From: Hymenochaete sp. R1
Taxonomy: Eukaryota; Basidiomycota; Agaricomycetes; Hymenochaetales; Hymenochaetaceae
Direction: 5' to 3'
Assembly: GCA_019400425.1 (NCBI GenBank)
Contig: JAFREE010000056.1
Location: 1-64,000, forward strand
DNA length: 64,000 bases
Under the pieces are notes generated by a model. It was given only the letters and a program-made list of their open reading frames with translations, made no database searches and had not been told where the DNA came from. The position numbers and the translations under genes were made by a program. Positions within the stretch are counted from its first letter, which is position 1. Every line of letters starts with the position of its first letter. This document shows, piece after piece, positions 1 through 9,222 of this stretch.

Positions 1-730
1 ATCAGGGGGTAAAAGTCTTGGACCTCGTTTGGCTTATAGGCTCGCACAGGGCGCCATGATGGGCATGTGTGGATGGTGCGACGTTGTTGCCATAATGCAT
101 CCTGCTGAATCCGTCCGGACGCAATGGTCATCGACACAACACACGACTCGCAGGATTTGTAATTATTTGAGCCCTCGGCAACCTGGCAGCTGAAGCCCGT
201 GGCTTCTGATCCTGATGATGATTTGTCGTAGGGACCCTCTGCGAGTTATATGATAAGCATGAGTTCCACTGGATGATCTTGTCCCCAAACTTGAAGCAAA
301 GCCGCCCTCAAGCCCAGAGCTCCCCCCTTACACCCGCACCGACAGTGCGCACCGGAGCATTCGCACAAAAGGATGGGCAGCAGCAAGCCGACCTTGAAGG
401 AGCATGAATGGTTGCGCGCCGTCTCCAAGCGCTCTACCGGACTCCGCAGTGTGATGAAGAAGAATCAAAGATGCAATCCAAGAAGACCGGGAGGAAAGAA
501 GAGCATGGCAAGGAGTTGAAGCAGTCATAATTTTGCATCTGTGGCCTTCCACTCACTCCCTGGCCTTGGCCATATGTGAATCCCCTGTCAACATATCGTA
601 GCTCTCCAGCGAAGCCAACACTAGTACTGGTCTGCCTAGGCCTCTGGGGGGAGGGCTTACTGCCCTCTAGTTCGTGCCAGGGAGTCCAGGGACCGATATT
701 CCTAGCGGTGCGCCAGTCCAGCGGTCCCCT
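1..730. other. No gene recognised; left edge
   Basis: Mixed-composition DNA with several open frames on both strands, none of which reads like a protein family I know or shows matching splice signals. It runs into the minisatellite at 731. It could be intergenic DNA or a decayed repeat. Confidence 0.4.
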
Positions 731-796
731 CCCATAGCGGTCCCATAGCGGTCCCATAGCGGTCCCATAGCGGTCCCATAGCGGTCCGATAGCGGT
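731..796. repeat. 11-bp minisatellite, six units
   Basis: Six head-to-tail copies of the unit CCCATAGCGGT; the last copy has CCG in place of CCC. The unit is not a multiple of three, so the protein-like repeat it gives on the minus strand (GPLWDRYG-type) comes from cycling through frames and is not evidence of a gene. It marks the sharp change from GC-balanced to AT-rich DNA. Confidence 0.9.
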
Positions 797-1273
797 CCGC
801 AATGTATTACTTTTAAACATATTCTTAGCAAATTTCTAATTTCTTTTCAAATATTTTCGTTCACTTATTTTAAAAATCGCAAAGGTTTTAGCAACTCAGA
901 TTTTTTTGAAAAACATTGAAAATGCTTTTTTTGGAAAATAGGATAAAGTAGCTCGGACTTACATTGTAAAAGTGCTGACAAAGAAAATGCATTAATTGTA
1001 GTGAAGAAAGTCTTCTCAAAGTCCTCGCACATGTGATGAACAGCAATAATTAAGAAGCTATTTTAAGTTTTGATGACTAAAACACTCAAAATTCGAACAT
1101 CAAAAAACTTTGAGACTTATATTAGGGATTTTGTGAGCTGAAAATGCAAAGAATTGCTTAGAAATTTTTACCAATTTGTGACGCATTTATGAGGCTCATA
1201 AATTCTCATTTGTCTGTAGTGTCTGTACCTGTTCCCGCAATCACCGCTGCTGACCAATCTCTCCACCCAATAG
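797..1273. other. AT-rich stretch upstream of the phosphatase
   Basis: This stretch has a clearly lower GC content than its surroundings, with many A and T runs and no recognisable coding exon. It occupies the place where the first exon and promoter of the downstream phosphatase should lie. The last bases, up to the CAATAG at about 1268-1273, look like the 3' end of an intron. Confidence 0.5.
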
Positions 1274-1911
1274 TATCGTAGCGGCCCGCTCACCGCGTTC
1301 CCTTTCGGAGCGGAGGATATCCCACATCGGTAAGTTAGTGGCTGGAAACTAGCGCTTCTGTGGGACTTACTTTGGTGCTTCTCAGTCTCTGTTTGCGAAG
1401 ACCCAATACCCGCCGACTCTCCCGCTTCCGGTATCAAGCATTTGCGCATTCCTGTCAAAGATGTCGAATACGAGGATCTTCTCATATATCTTCCGAGAGC
1501 TTGCGCGTTCATCCATCAGGCTCTAAAGGAAGGTGGCATCATCTTGGTTCACTGCGAACAAGGTGTTTCAAGGAGCGCGACGGTGGTCGCTGCATACTGT
1601 AAGTAAGGGATAGAAGCAAGTGTAACTTCGACGTTCAATCTCTTTCACCTGCACCCAGTGATGTACACTAGGCGAATTCGGGCGACGGAAGCGTTGGAGG
1701 TCATCCGCAGAGGTTAGTTTTTCAGTATCGAACGTCTACTGCGCCGAGCTAATGTTATATCCTCATCCTAACTCCAGCTCGCGAGCAGGTCTGGCCAAAT
1801 GCCGGTTTCCAAGAGCAGCTCGTCCTGTTTGAGTTATGCCAGTATAATCCAACCCCCTCCGATGGCATCTATCAGAACTGGAAGAATAGCATTCGGCGAC
1901 ATGTTCAATGA
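1274..1911 (+). CDS. Dual-specificity protein phosphatase, 5' end missing
   Basis: Cysteine-based protein phosphatase of the dual-specificity family; it should remove phosphate from Ser/Thr/Tyr residues. Exons read as 1274-1329, 1386-1598, 1659-1712 and 1778-1911. The joined frame carries the P-loop HCEQGVSRSATVVAAY (catalytic Cys, then Arg), the general-acid region IPVKDVEYEDLL, and the conserved C-terminal helix REQVWPNAGFQEQL. These motifs place it firmly in the family. Family members begin with a short segment containing a 'W-(I/L)-G-N' motif before the first exon seen here. I find no such exon upstream, where the DNA is AT-rich and preceded by a minisatellite. The gene is therefore either 5'-truncated or has a distant or unusual first exon. 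The catalytic core is intact, with no frameshift seen. Confidence 0.8.
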
Positions 1912-3054
1912 AAGAGCAATTCGACTTCCTTTCATGACCGACCAACGAGTACCCACATAACTCAACTCCGCTTAATCATTCGAATTTTTATACTTTAATT
2001 TTCTTTTTGCCCTTCTTTTTGATGTATTTTTATGCGCATGCGCTGTTCGTTTACCAAGTGTTGTATTATTGCTGTCATAGATGTCTTGCTTTCTTGGTCT
2101 TCTTGAACATAACTTGAGCGAATCGAATTGCTTTCGTCCCTCCCTTTTCCCCGAAAAGTGCAAACTTACTTCTGAAGACTAGTTCGCCCTTCTCTTGAAT
2201 ATTAAATGTGGAGTCCTTGTAAGTATACTATCATCTAGAAGCCCTATTTTTACGAATGATGACGAATGACCGCGAGACTGCTTTGCTTTGTATCTGAATT
2301 TCGAATTAGTGTACGCACACGGCAAGCCACCTTCCGAAGCAGTCATCGCCACAAACGTGGGACTCTACATTTTTGAGTTTCTCCCGCCTCCCGCATCGCC
2401 TTCTTCTCAAAATATCGGGTTCGAACTCTGACCGAATTCATCCCTTTGTACCTTGACTAATTGACGCATAATCGGCCAAGTTTTACTTATTATTCTTATG
2501 TACCTCTCCTCATGTTTAAAGGAGGTGTATTGCCTCGTCAGAGGACTGCGACAATGCGAGGGACTTCGAAGAGGAAGGAAGACGTCAAATTTTCATGTCG
2601 GGATCCATTTCGTCATGGGACAGGCAATCCCAATCCGCAAGTCTTACACATTTGTCCGCTTGCATGGCTTCAACAGCAACCGCTTTTGTCTGCGATTGTC
2701 CATGACGTTGAGTATCCGTAGGGGAAAGCTTCTTACTTCCACAGATTAGGGAGATTTTCGAGTAGGGGCTTCGCCGGGGTGGTGAGACACGATTCCGAAG
2801 CAGTTCACCACTCACCGACGTTCGCACTGGCGGTAGATCGTTATCGCAAAGGTATGTTTGTTTTCTGTTATCTCCTCGGCCCCTAACTCAACTATGTTTT
2901 GGTGCTTTTTACCAGGTACTAAGCACTTCCGTCTGTCAGAACGCTCCAACGCGGGATGCGAATCATTGGACGACTGGGCTATGATGTTACTGCGCAGCAA
3001 GATGGTCTCGTTGCTTCAAGTTCAACAATACTAGTATATGCTTGGTCTTGGATG
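1912..3054. other. Unassigned region with coding-like fragments
   Basis: About 1.1 kb without a gene I can name. Three pieces look coding-like but do not join into a model. Near 2297-2431 (+) a frame reads YAHGKPPSEAVIATNVGLYI and ends in a stop. At about 2580-2745 (+) there is a frame with KSYTFVRLHGFNSNRF. At about 2815-3032 (+) two pieces could be joined across a GT...CAG intron into a frame ending LLRSKMVSLLQVQQY. They may be exons of one small gene, a decayed gene, or chance. Confidence 0.3.
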
Positions 3055-3060
3055 GTATAA
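3055..3060 (+). promoter_or_regulatory. Probable TATA box of the secreted repeat protein gene
   Basis: A TATAAG element lies about 115 bp before the ATG at 3174. It is followed by a pyrimidine-rich leader (CTACTCCTCTACTCGCCC). This is the usual layout of a strongly expressed fungal gene. Assignment rests on position and motif only. Confidence 0.45.
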
Positions 3061-3173
3061 GAAGACCGTATTGATTCTCGTATTTTGAGTACAGAACAAC
3101 ACATCCTCAGGTCTCAACAGGCAAATACACCTACTCCTCTACTCGCCCTTTTTTAATCCCAATACTTCGCATC

Positions 3174-4352
3174 ATGAAGCTTTCAGTTGGTTTCGTCCTT
3201 GCCTCGCTTGCCGTATCGTCGATGGCTGCCCCCAAGCAAAACACCCATTGCCATTGCCCTCTCCCGAGCCACCTCTCTGAGGCATACAGCGCTTTCTCGT
3301 CCATTTTCCATCCTTCCGCGAGCCACTCAGCCTTCGAATCTAGCGCTACTGAGTCGAGCGCATCCCTCTTTGGCCGTGAGCCGTTCCTCGGCTTTGGTCA
3401 TCACCATGGGCATCACCACGGCCAACATCATCACTCGGACGACCATTCCAGCTTCTCGTCGGAGGACTCGTCTTTCACTTCGGACGCATCGACAGAAAGC
3501 TTCTCGACATTTACGGACAGTAGCTCGACGGAGTCATCCTCGTTCACTTTCTCATCTCCGACGGACAGCCTTCCGACTGAAAGCGCGGATGTCACTTCTA
3601 CTTCCGACTTCACCAGCTCAACGGAGTCTTTCTCGACCGACGACCTCTCCAGCACGTTTGAATCCGTATCCTCAGAAATTTCCAGTGCGATAGAGTCCTT
3701 CTCATCGGATTTCTCCACGACATCTACCGACTCGTCTGCGACGGAGGCTCCGACGGTTGTGAAGCGTCACGACATTGACGGTATCATTAGCTACATCGAT
3801 TCCGTCCTCAGCCTATCCAACTCCGAGTTCTCGCTCTCGTTCCCCACCGGAACGGAGTTCTCTTTCTCGTTCCCGACAGGAACGCACTCGTTTTCTTCTG
3901 AGACGGTCGAGTCGATGTCTTCGGACAAGAGCTTTGCGACTGCCGCTCCCACCATGGTGAAGCGTACGGACGTTGACGGTATTATCAGCTACATCGACTC
4001 CATCCTTGGCGTGTCGTACTCGGAGCACTCATTCTCTTTCCCGACTGGTTCAGAGTTTTCTTTCTCTAAACCGACACACACGAGCTCGGCTACCGACAGC
4101 TCCGTCACTGCTGCACCCTCGTTCATCAAGCGCACCGATGCTGATGGCATAATCAGCTACGTCGACAGCATCCTCGGCCTCTCTTATACCTTCTCATTCG
4201 AGAAGCCCTCCTTCACCCACTCGGACTTTTCGAGCGTCTTCCCCACCGCAACCGTCTCTTCATTCTCCGCTGAAGCTAGCGAGACGGACGGTATTTTTGG
4301 TCGCCACGACGGAGATGACTTCGAGTCTTTCTGCCACTGCCCCGAGTACTGA
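3174..4352 (+). CDS. Secreted Ser-rich protein with three Kex2-type repeats (KEP-like)
   Basis: Intronless, 392 residues. A signal peptide (about residues 1-18, cleavage near SSMAA) marks it as secreted. Residues 25-29 read HCHCP; a His-rich run (76-87, nine His) follows; 90-190 is almost pure Ser/Thr/Asp/Glu/Phe. Then come three spaced repeats, each opened by a dibasic KR site at 197, 263 and 319, preceded by APTVV, APTMV or APSFI and followed by the near-invariant core D(I/V/A)DGIISY(I/V)DS(I/V)L. The C-terminus is CHCPEY, echoing the N-terminal CHCP. Lys-Arg is the cleavage site of the Golgi protease Kex2, so the product may be cut into three related peptides. This is the layout of Kex2-processed repeat proteins such as Ustilago Rep1 and of some fungal peptide precursors. 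No known family member was recognised; function is unknown. It could equally be a cell-wall mannoprotein-like polypeptide. Confidence 0.85.
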   Translation: MKLSVGFVLASLAVSSMAAPKQNTHCHCPLPSHLSEAYSAFSSIFHPSASHSAFESSATESSASLFGREPFLGFGHHHGHHHGQHHHSDDHSSFSSEDSSFTSDASTESFSTFTDSSSTESSSFTFSSPTDSLPTESADVTSTSDFTSSTESFSTDDLSSTFESVSSEISSAIESFSSDFSTTSTDSSATEAPTVVKRHDIDGIISYIDSVLSLSNSEFSLSFPTGTEFSFSFPTGTHSFSSETVESMSSDKSFATAAPTMVKRTDVDGIISYIDSILGVSYSEHSFSFPTGSEFSFSKPTHTSSATDSSVTAAPSFIKRTDADGIISYVDSILGLSYTFSFEKPSFTHSDFSSVFPTATVSSFSAEASETDGIFGRHDGDDFESFCHCPEY

Positions 4353-5003
4353 ATGAAACAAAGTTGTACGTTTTCGTTTGCTCACTGAAAGAGAGATTGT
4401 GGCTGAAACAAATACCTTCAGAATTTATTCGACTCGATAGAAAAGAGTTTCACGACATGACACATAATCCAATGTATTATTTAATTCGCATTTATTAAAC
4501 CTTCAATTTTACTTTTCAATGTATTCGTATATATTTTGCAATAACGACAATAGAAACGAATGTTGTATGTCAACGAATCTGATCACTCCTGAAAAGCTCT
4601 ATGGAAAACAATTCGGTCAACCGACATACATCATTTATATGAATTGTTCACAACGAAATGAAATTCGCACCATAGTCTAAATGAGATGATGCAATGCAAT
4701 GGCCTCTCATGCAGTAGCGCACATGCGAATGCTTGAAACCCTTTCCTTCAGCGCAAATAGGTTGAGACAGCATCAGAAGAGACGAGCGAAGGAATAGAAG
4801 CCCATCACTAACACTGAGTCGGTCCACGAACTGCAAGTGAACGACTGCGACGTCATACTCAAGTAGGTTCAAGGAACCGCTAATTCACCCACACCTCCGA
4901 ACAAGCCCAGCCCTCCTCCAGCCTCCTTGTCTCGTAGTTAAATCAGCAATACCGAACTGCTGTCTGGCTTTGCCGTCGACGCTGACTTGTCCGCCACGGC
5001 GAT
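4353..5003. other. Intergenic, no gene seen
   Basis: AT-rich DNA containing the 3' region of the repeat protein gene and the promoter of the hydrolase at 5004. Open frames here are short and carry no recognisable domain. Confidence 0.6.
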
Positions 5004-8000
5004 ATGCCCGTCAATACAGCCTCAGCAGCAGTTCACATCACTCCAGGTGCGTCGTCGCCCCTTGTCAAAAGCCCAACATGACCTACTCACCCTCTGAATT
5101 TCACGTGTCTCGACGGTGCAATTGGCAAATACTCAACTTGACATTCAGTGGTCGTCAAAACCTTCTGGAAGCACTACTTTCGGAAAGCGAAGAAGTTCAA
5201 GGAGGATGAATGGAAAGAGGAGGCTTCGGATGACGTCTTCTTTGACGAGTATGCGCCTATTATTCATCTCCATCTTAGACCGGCCTCGGACGTATTGGCT
5301 GACCTTCGGCTTCTAGGGCATTCAACATCGTAAAGTCATTCATCGAACTTGGAACCTACAATACCGTTGAATCTCTTCAGGCTTTGTGAGTGAACAGGCT
5401 ATACTATTCGTGGCGCCGGCTGACAGGCCGCTACCTCGCAGTACGAACACACATATCCCTTCCCCACCATGGGCGGCCGTCTCCCCTGTTCTTATACCCT
5501 TCAAGACATGCAACAAATCAGCTGATACCTTAATTAGCTGGTTCTCGTCGCTTGAAGAAGTCAAGGCAATCCTCGGTGGCGAGCGGTGGTGGCAAATACG
5601 AGGTTTGGACGGCTTAGAAGCGGAATGGGTCACGATGAGGAGCTTCCTCAAGGAAGGCGATCTTCAGGAGAAGGCTGAGGAGAAGCGGAAGAAGAGAATG
5701 CAGAAACTCTCCGACACTGAGATGGATATATTGGCTATGGAAAATTTGGAGACGGTCATGGTACGTTCAACTCTGGACCATATCCGGAAGTATGTGCTAA
5801 TATTATTGCCACAAGTTCTATATCCATGGTGGTATGCATCGCTTGAACTATTGCTAGAATTTTCGCTAACTCAGCGCCAACAGGCGCATTTTTCTGGGGT
5901 TCCATAAGTAAGTAGTGCCGAATCTTTATCTTCACTGCTTTCTGTCTTATATGTAACATCACAGACACTCATCGATACCAGATAATTAAATACGGTACGT
6001 CAATTGATAGGTCTCTGGGCAGCTTTTTATAGATTCCCCACAGCACGCAAGATACGAGGCAGAGTATTTGCTGTGAACTATAGGCACGTACAAATTGCAA
6101 TCTTCTCTACTTCACTAATTAATCAAATTGAGGGTAATTTATAGGAAAGCGCCTCAATACCCATGGCCTTGTCCCCTTCACGACGTGTTGGCTGCTTGTG
6201 AGTATGATGATTCCCCCACATCGATACTTTTCGCTGAGAGCTTGACGCAGATCTATATCTCATCGACCCGCCGTCTGATGCGTTACATGATCCTGTTCCC
6301 CCGGAAAAAATAGTGCTTGCTGGTGATTCGGCTGGCGGAGGGTTATGTGTTTCGCTGTTAACTCTTCTTCGGGATCTCGGCATTGGTCAACCAGCTGGAG
6401 CAGTACTCATCAGTCCTTGGGTCGATCTGACGCACAGTTTCCCCAGCATCATGGAGAACACTGCTACTGTGAGGTTTTCTTACGTTTAGGTGTACTATCG
6501 TATTCATAATTTCGGGTCTCTAGGATATAATTCCTCCCCATGGGTTCATCCACAAACCATCGGTGGTATGGCCTGTAAAAGCTCGACCAGGTGAAGGAGG
6601 TCGAATAGGAGAAGCTAGCAACACGCCACCTCCCAAGCCTGGCCATGCTGATACCCTGAACCCCACCTCTGAAAGGATAGCCAGTGATTCGAAGCAAGGT
6701 CAGGATACTTCGACACCCAAATTGTCACAGGAACAAATGCTCGATCAAAATATAACTGAAAGTCCAACGAGAGAACCAAGCGAAAATGAAGTCGTTCCAC
6801 CAATGGAAAAGAGGGCGTCATGGGAACCCAAACCACCTAAGGTTTTGATGAATGACCCTAAAGCAATACCATTGGAGCTTAGGTCTCAAATACAGCTATA
6901 TGCGACAAACGAGTAAGCTATTGTTTGAAAGATTGCGGAACAAGGTATTAAAATTGATTCTCAGGCAAATAACCCATCCACTTGTCTCACCAGTATTGCA
7001 AGGTTCTCTGGCTAATCTCTGCCCACTTTATATTATCGCAGGCAACGGCGAGTGTCTTCGGGACGAGGTCATCCACCTCGCCCACCGAGCTGCTTATCCG
7101 GACGAGTACCCTCCAAGAGAAGGCGCTATCAAAGAGGCGAAGAGGCAAGGGGAGAACGTGGAGAGATTTAAAACCCCAACGAAGGTGCACCTGCAAGTCT
7201 TCGACGGTAAGCAAATGTCTTCGAGCGTAATTCTGGAGTCTCAGTCTTTATAATTTAGGAATGTGCCATGTCTTGACAGTTTTCACATTTTATCCGAGTG
7301 TGAGCCTTGATGTTCCCGAAACCAGTTTATTCTGACTCATCCGCTTAGGTCAAATACGCGTACAGATCCATTGCTGAGTTCGTTAAGCATGTCGTGGTCG
7401 TTGCGACAGAGGCCGCCAATAAGGCAAAGGAGGCGCCTTTTCCTGAACTGAAGATTGATTCTGTTCCACCCAATCACACTTCTGATTCATCTGGCGAGGG
7501 CAGTCAGCAGGCGACTTTACCTGGACGGATCAGCAATGGTCTAAAGTCCTTATCGGTTCCGTTTAGCTTTGGTTCCAGCGAGCAAGGGTCCGTAGAAATT
7601 TTTGACTCAAGCAAATCCGCGACAAAGGAGCAGGTGCAAGAGAATCCCTCTTTGAACAAGCTTGAATCTCCAAGCACTTCGGAAGGAAGCTTAGTAGAGA
7701 ACACTCTTGTAAGCGGCTTCTGGCATTTTTTGTTGTGCTTTAATCTTATTCTTTTCTTTACAGGGTGCAGACTTCTCAAATGTGATCATGATACGACAAC
7801 GCGTCGATATCCGAGGCCATGTAAGGCAACTGGAGGATAGGTCAGATATCCCTTGCCTTAATCTCCATGCAAATGAGATCGGACTTCTCCGAGAGTCTCC
7901 GGCGCGACGGTGGTTAGAGGGCCAGGAAGAGTGGGATCGAAAGTTCAAGAACACGGCGAAAAGGGTAGAGAAGAGAAGGCGCAAGATTCGTGCGAGCTAT

Positions 8001-8742
8001 GAAAGGACTCTCCAACGTGCGAAGGAGCTAGGACTTCTGCAAGCTTCCGAGGACGGTGCGTCAATCAAGACTGCAGACGAAGAACTCTATGCTTCGGATC
8101 GCGAAGGGGACGGGGAGATCCAAAGAGGAAGGCGCTGGGGACCTCTGGACTTAGATAACGAAGATCCTCCCCCAAGCGCCATCGCGGGTAGAAGGGATAC
8201 GGTGAGTCTGGCACCTTTTGTAAGGGATACTTTCTGAAGTACCGTATAGATGGAATCGCTCGCTCTCTTGAGGAAGACCCTTTACTTCACAGCCCCAAGG
8301 ACAACTACAAGGATGCCAAGACGCAAGGCTGGAGATGTATTGAAGGCAGCGTTCGACCCTCACGATGACCCTTCAAGACCTCCACGACAATCAGTCTCAG
8401 AGCAGCAGGTCTGTTGTTCGTGTAGTATCATTCTCCAGCCAAAGTGTTCACGTTTCCTCCAGAATGCGGCAGAAATGATGCCCGGGCCTATGCATGGTTT
8501 GAATATCTGGGCTGGAATTATGATGTTTGTTTTCTCCGCTCTACTGAATCACGACGACCCCGCTGATCTCACCATCTAGGTACTTCACAAAGCGTACGAC
8601 AATGAAAGCCTCGAAGGGGAAGGACAAAACATTATCAGGTGCGAAGAAAATCAAAGGAACTGTCGCGAAGACGGGCAGAGTGCTTCGAGGCACTAATGAC
8701 AAAAGCTCTGGAAAGGGACCTGAGGGCAGCGCGTCTACTTGA
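5004..8742 (+). CDS. Large HSL-type alpha/beta hydrolase with basic C-terminal region
   Basis: Multi-exon gene starting [14 protein letters not shown] at 5004, with the first introns at 5047 and near 5243. The hydrolase domain has the hormone-sensitive-lipase signature: oxyanion motif HGGAFFWGS (about residue 150), nucleophile elbow GDSAGGG (Ser about 227), the acid in [13 protein letters not shown], and the His in FDGMCHV. An acidic/Pro/Ser-rich insert (exon 6514-6915) splits the domain. After the domain lies a long linker, then a very basic helical stretch ([20 protein letters not shown], about 7930-7990) and a tail with [16 protein letters not shown] and many Lys, ending at 8742. Family knowledge: such enzymes hydrolyse ester substrates. 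The substrate cannot be told. No signal peptide is seen. The extra C-terminal domain appears to be a fungal elaboration. The splice around 8408-8420 is uncertain. Confidence 0.85.
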
Positions 8743-9120
8743 TATTCTTAAATTATTGGATTACAGATCAGTCTTTCGTTTGCATATATACTACAACTTG
8801 ATGGACCACATTCATTTTGCTTTGGCTTTTCATTGACTTCCGCATGCATTTGTATCATGTCAGGTAGATTCGGACATTTGGATAATTTTATTTGTATGGC
8901 ATTTTATGTGATTTATCGAATAAGCGTCGGGCACTAGTGCTAGCGGGCATGAGGACGTGAAATGGCGCCACCCGGTTTTGGTGAAGTTCAAGTTGGAAAA
9001 AGAACCGTGAGAACTTTGAGTCCAAATAACTGTCGTCGCGCCTTCCTCCCACCACCCTCGACCCACGATCCCTCGTCCACGACTATCGACCACGAACATC
9101 CTCTTTTACCCTACCTCGTT

Positions 9121-9208
9121 GTAAGTCTTCTTTGAGCCAGGCGTCTATGTGGTGTGGGCATTGTATCGAGAACAGTTCTGACCTTATTCATTGGTATTTT
9201 TGATTCAG
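9121..9208 (+). other. Probable 5'-UTR intron of alpha-tubulin
   Basis: GTAAGT at 9121 and TTTTGATTCAG ending at 9208 flank an 88-bp segment just before the ATG at 9223. The preceding leader is C/T-rich. This looks like a leader intron, common in highly expressed fungal genes. Confidence 0.6.
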
Positions 9209-9222
9209 ACATCCAATACACT

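Noticed and set aside
434..820. 128-codon minus-strand frame with GPLWDRYG repeats
   Set aside because: It is the 11-bp minisatellite read through three frames; no family and no splice support.
3431..3718. Antisense frame across the Ser-rich gene
   Set aside because: It is the mirror of TCx/GAx-rich codons in the real gene, rich in Glu/Ser/Val, with no domain.
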